From Pseudopyrenochaeta lycopersici (lineage: Eukaryota; Ascomycota; Dothideomycetes; Pleosporales; Pseudopyrenochaetaceae), in NCBI GenBank assembly GCA_003313425.1, contig NHZP01000051.1:248001-312000 (forward strand): a stretch of 64,000 nt of DNA. Direction: 5' to 3'. The notes under the pieces were generated by a model that was not told the origin of the DNA, ran no database searches, and saw nothing but the letters and a program-made list of their open reading frames with translations. This document shows positions 63,605 through 64,000 of the stretch, piece after piece. A program made the position numbers and the translations under genes. The first letter of the stretch is position 1, and every line of letters begins with the position of its first letter.

Positions 63605-64000
63605 GAGGCCGGTGCGCCGCACAAACCAGGGAATGTCAGAGTGAACGCTGAATACGACTATGTGCCATGGACAGCCACAAGTCAACCGTGTCTAACCAGC
63701 TAGGATCTAAGCCGGCCCAGGAGCGCAAGACAACGGGGTGCTTAACGAGGAATAATTGATGGACTACGATCAATCGCAATATAACTGTCGCAGGCCAGGC
63801 ATGGCCTTCGAATCCAAACAAAGATGAACTGCATTAGTAATCTTGTCGTGGGGTTCCTGTAGATAAGCTAGGCTAGAGTGCTCGACACATTACAGTCATT
63901 AGCGATTGCGGCTTCACCCCTGCAGGGAGCATTCCAGAAACCAGTCATCATTAGATCAACGATTGACCAATCACATCGACTGTTTTGCGGCAGACATAAA
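63605..64000. other. Intergenic end of the window
   Basis: No gene is recognised. Confidence 0.45.

Overview
The window is nuclear DNA of a filamentous ascomycete (Pezizomycotina, most likely a Dothideomycete of the Pleosporales type; the order is an inference). The basis is short 42-66 nt GT-AG introns with CTAAC/CTGAC branch sites, fungus-specific families (HET domain, FunK1-type kinase, CAP59/CMT1 GT69 glycosyltransferase, CYP52-like P450) and many copia, Tc1, pogo, hAT and LINE sequences. It is a repeat-rich accessory region in which host genes are few, several are cut by insertions, and many transposon reading frames are still open.

Layout. 1-4489: a copia element on the minus strand (Copia-1), inserted in a ferric-reductase-like gene. 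4490-18151: host genes (MADS-like protein, small coiled-coil proteins, a secreted protein, a J-like protein, an acyltransferase, a membrane-anchored methyltransferase) and a degraded pogo transposase. 19031-20410: a kinase fragment cut by the 3' end of a second copia (Copia-2), itself hit by an LTR. 20916-30303: a 9,388-bp element with 1,160-bp terminal inverted repeats and a TA target duplication, whose only recognisable cargo is a HET-domain gene. It sits inside a degenerate copia (Copia-4, 30306-32349). 32664-38251: a hypothetical gene and a FunK1 kinase gene. 38513-41739: a short copia carrying only RT/RNase H and a minisatellite (Copia-3). 41869-44713: pogo and hAT remnants. 44714-51010: a copia with open gag and pol (Copia-5), with an intact Tc1 element nested in its integrase. 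51078-52757: LINE ORF1. 53160-63604: a three-exon hypothetical gene, an APH-like gene, a solo LTR, a second truncated copy of the 14-16 kb segment, a P450 and a GT69 glycosyltransferase.

The standout is the HET gene. Between a short first exon (22345-22440) and the HET exons (26925 onward) lie 65 repeats with a period of exactly 68 bp and no indel. Every unit reads as a complete fungal intron (GTAAGT donor, TGCTAAT branch site, pyrimidine-rich tract, TAG acceptor; 65 nt) followed by a 3-nt segment. The 3-nt segment is where complete changes occur (GAA, CGA, TTT, CTC, GGA, CTA, GTC; never a stop), while the rest of the unit mostly shows transitions. The HET exon has no usable ATG and its upstream in-frame stop is the TAG of the last acceptor. 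Splicing every unit, or skipping the whole array as one intron, both keep the frame. This looks like a tandem array of spliceosomal introns with single-codon micro-exons in a putative allorecognition gene inside a mobile element; I know of no described precedent.

A second signal is translational. Copia-1 and Copia-5 are different families, and each has one in-frame UAG between its gag-side and pol-side reading frames. Both UAGs are followed by a CARYYA hexamer, the tobacco-mosaic-virus-type readthrough context.
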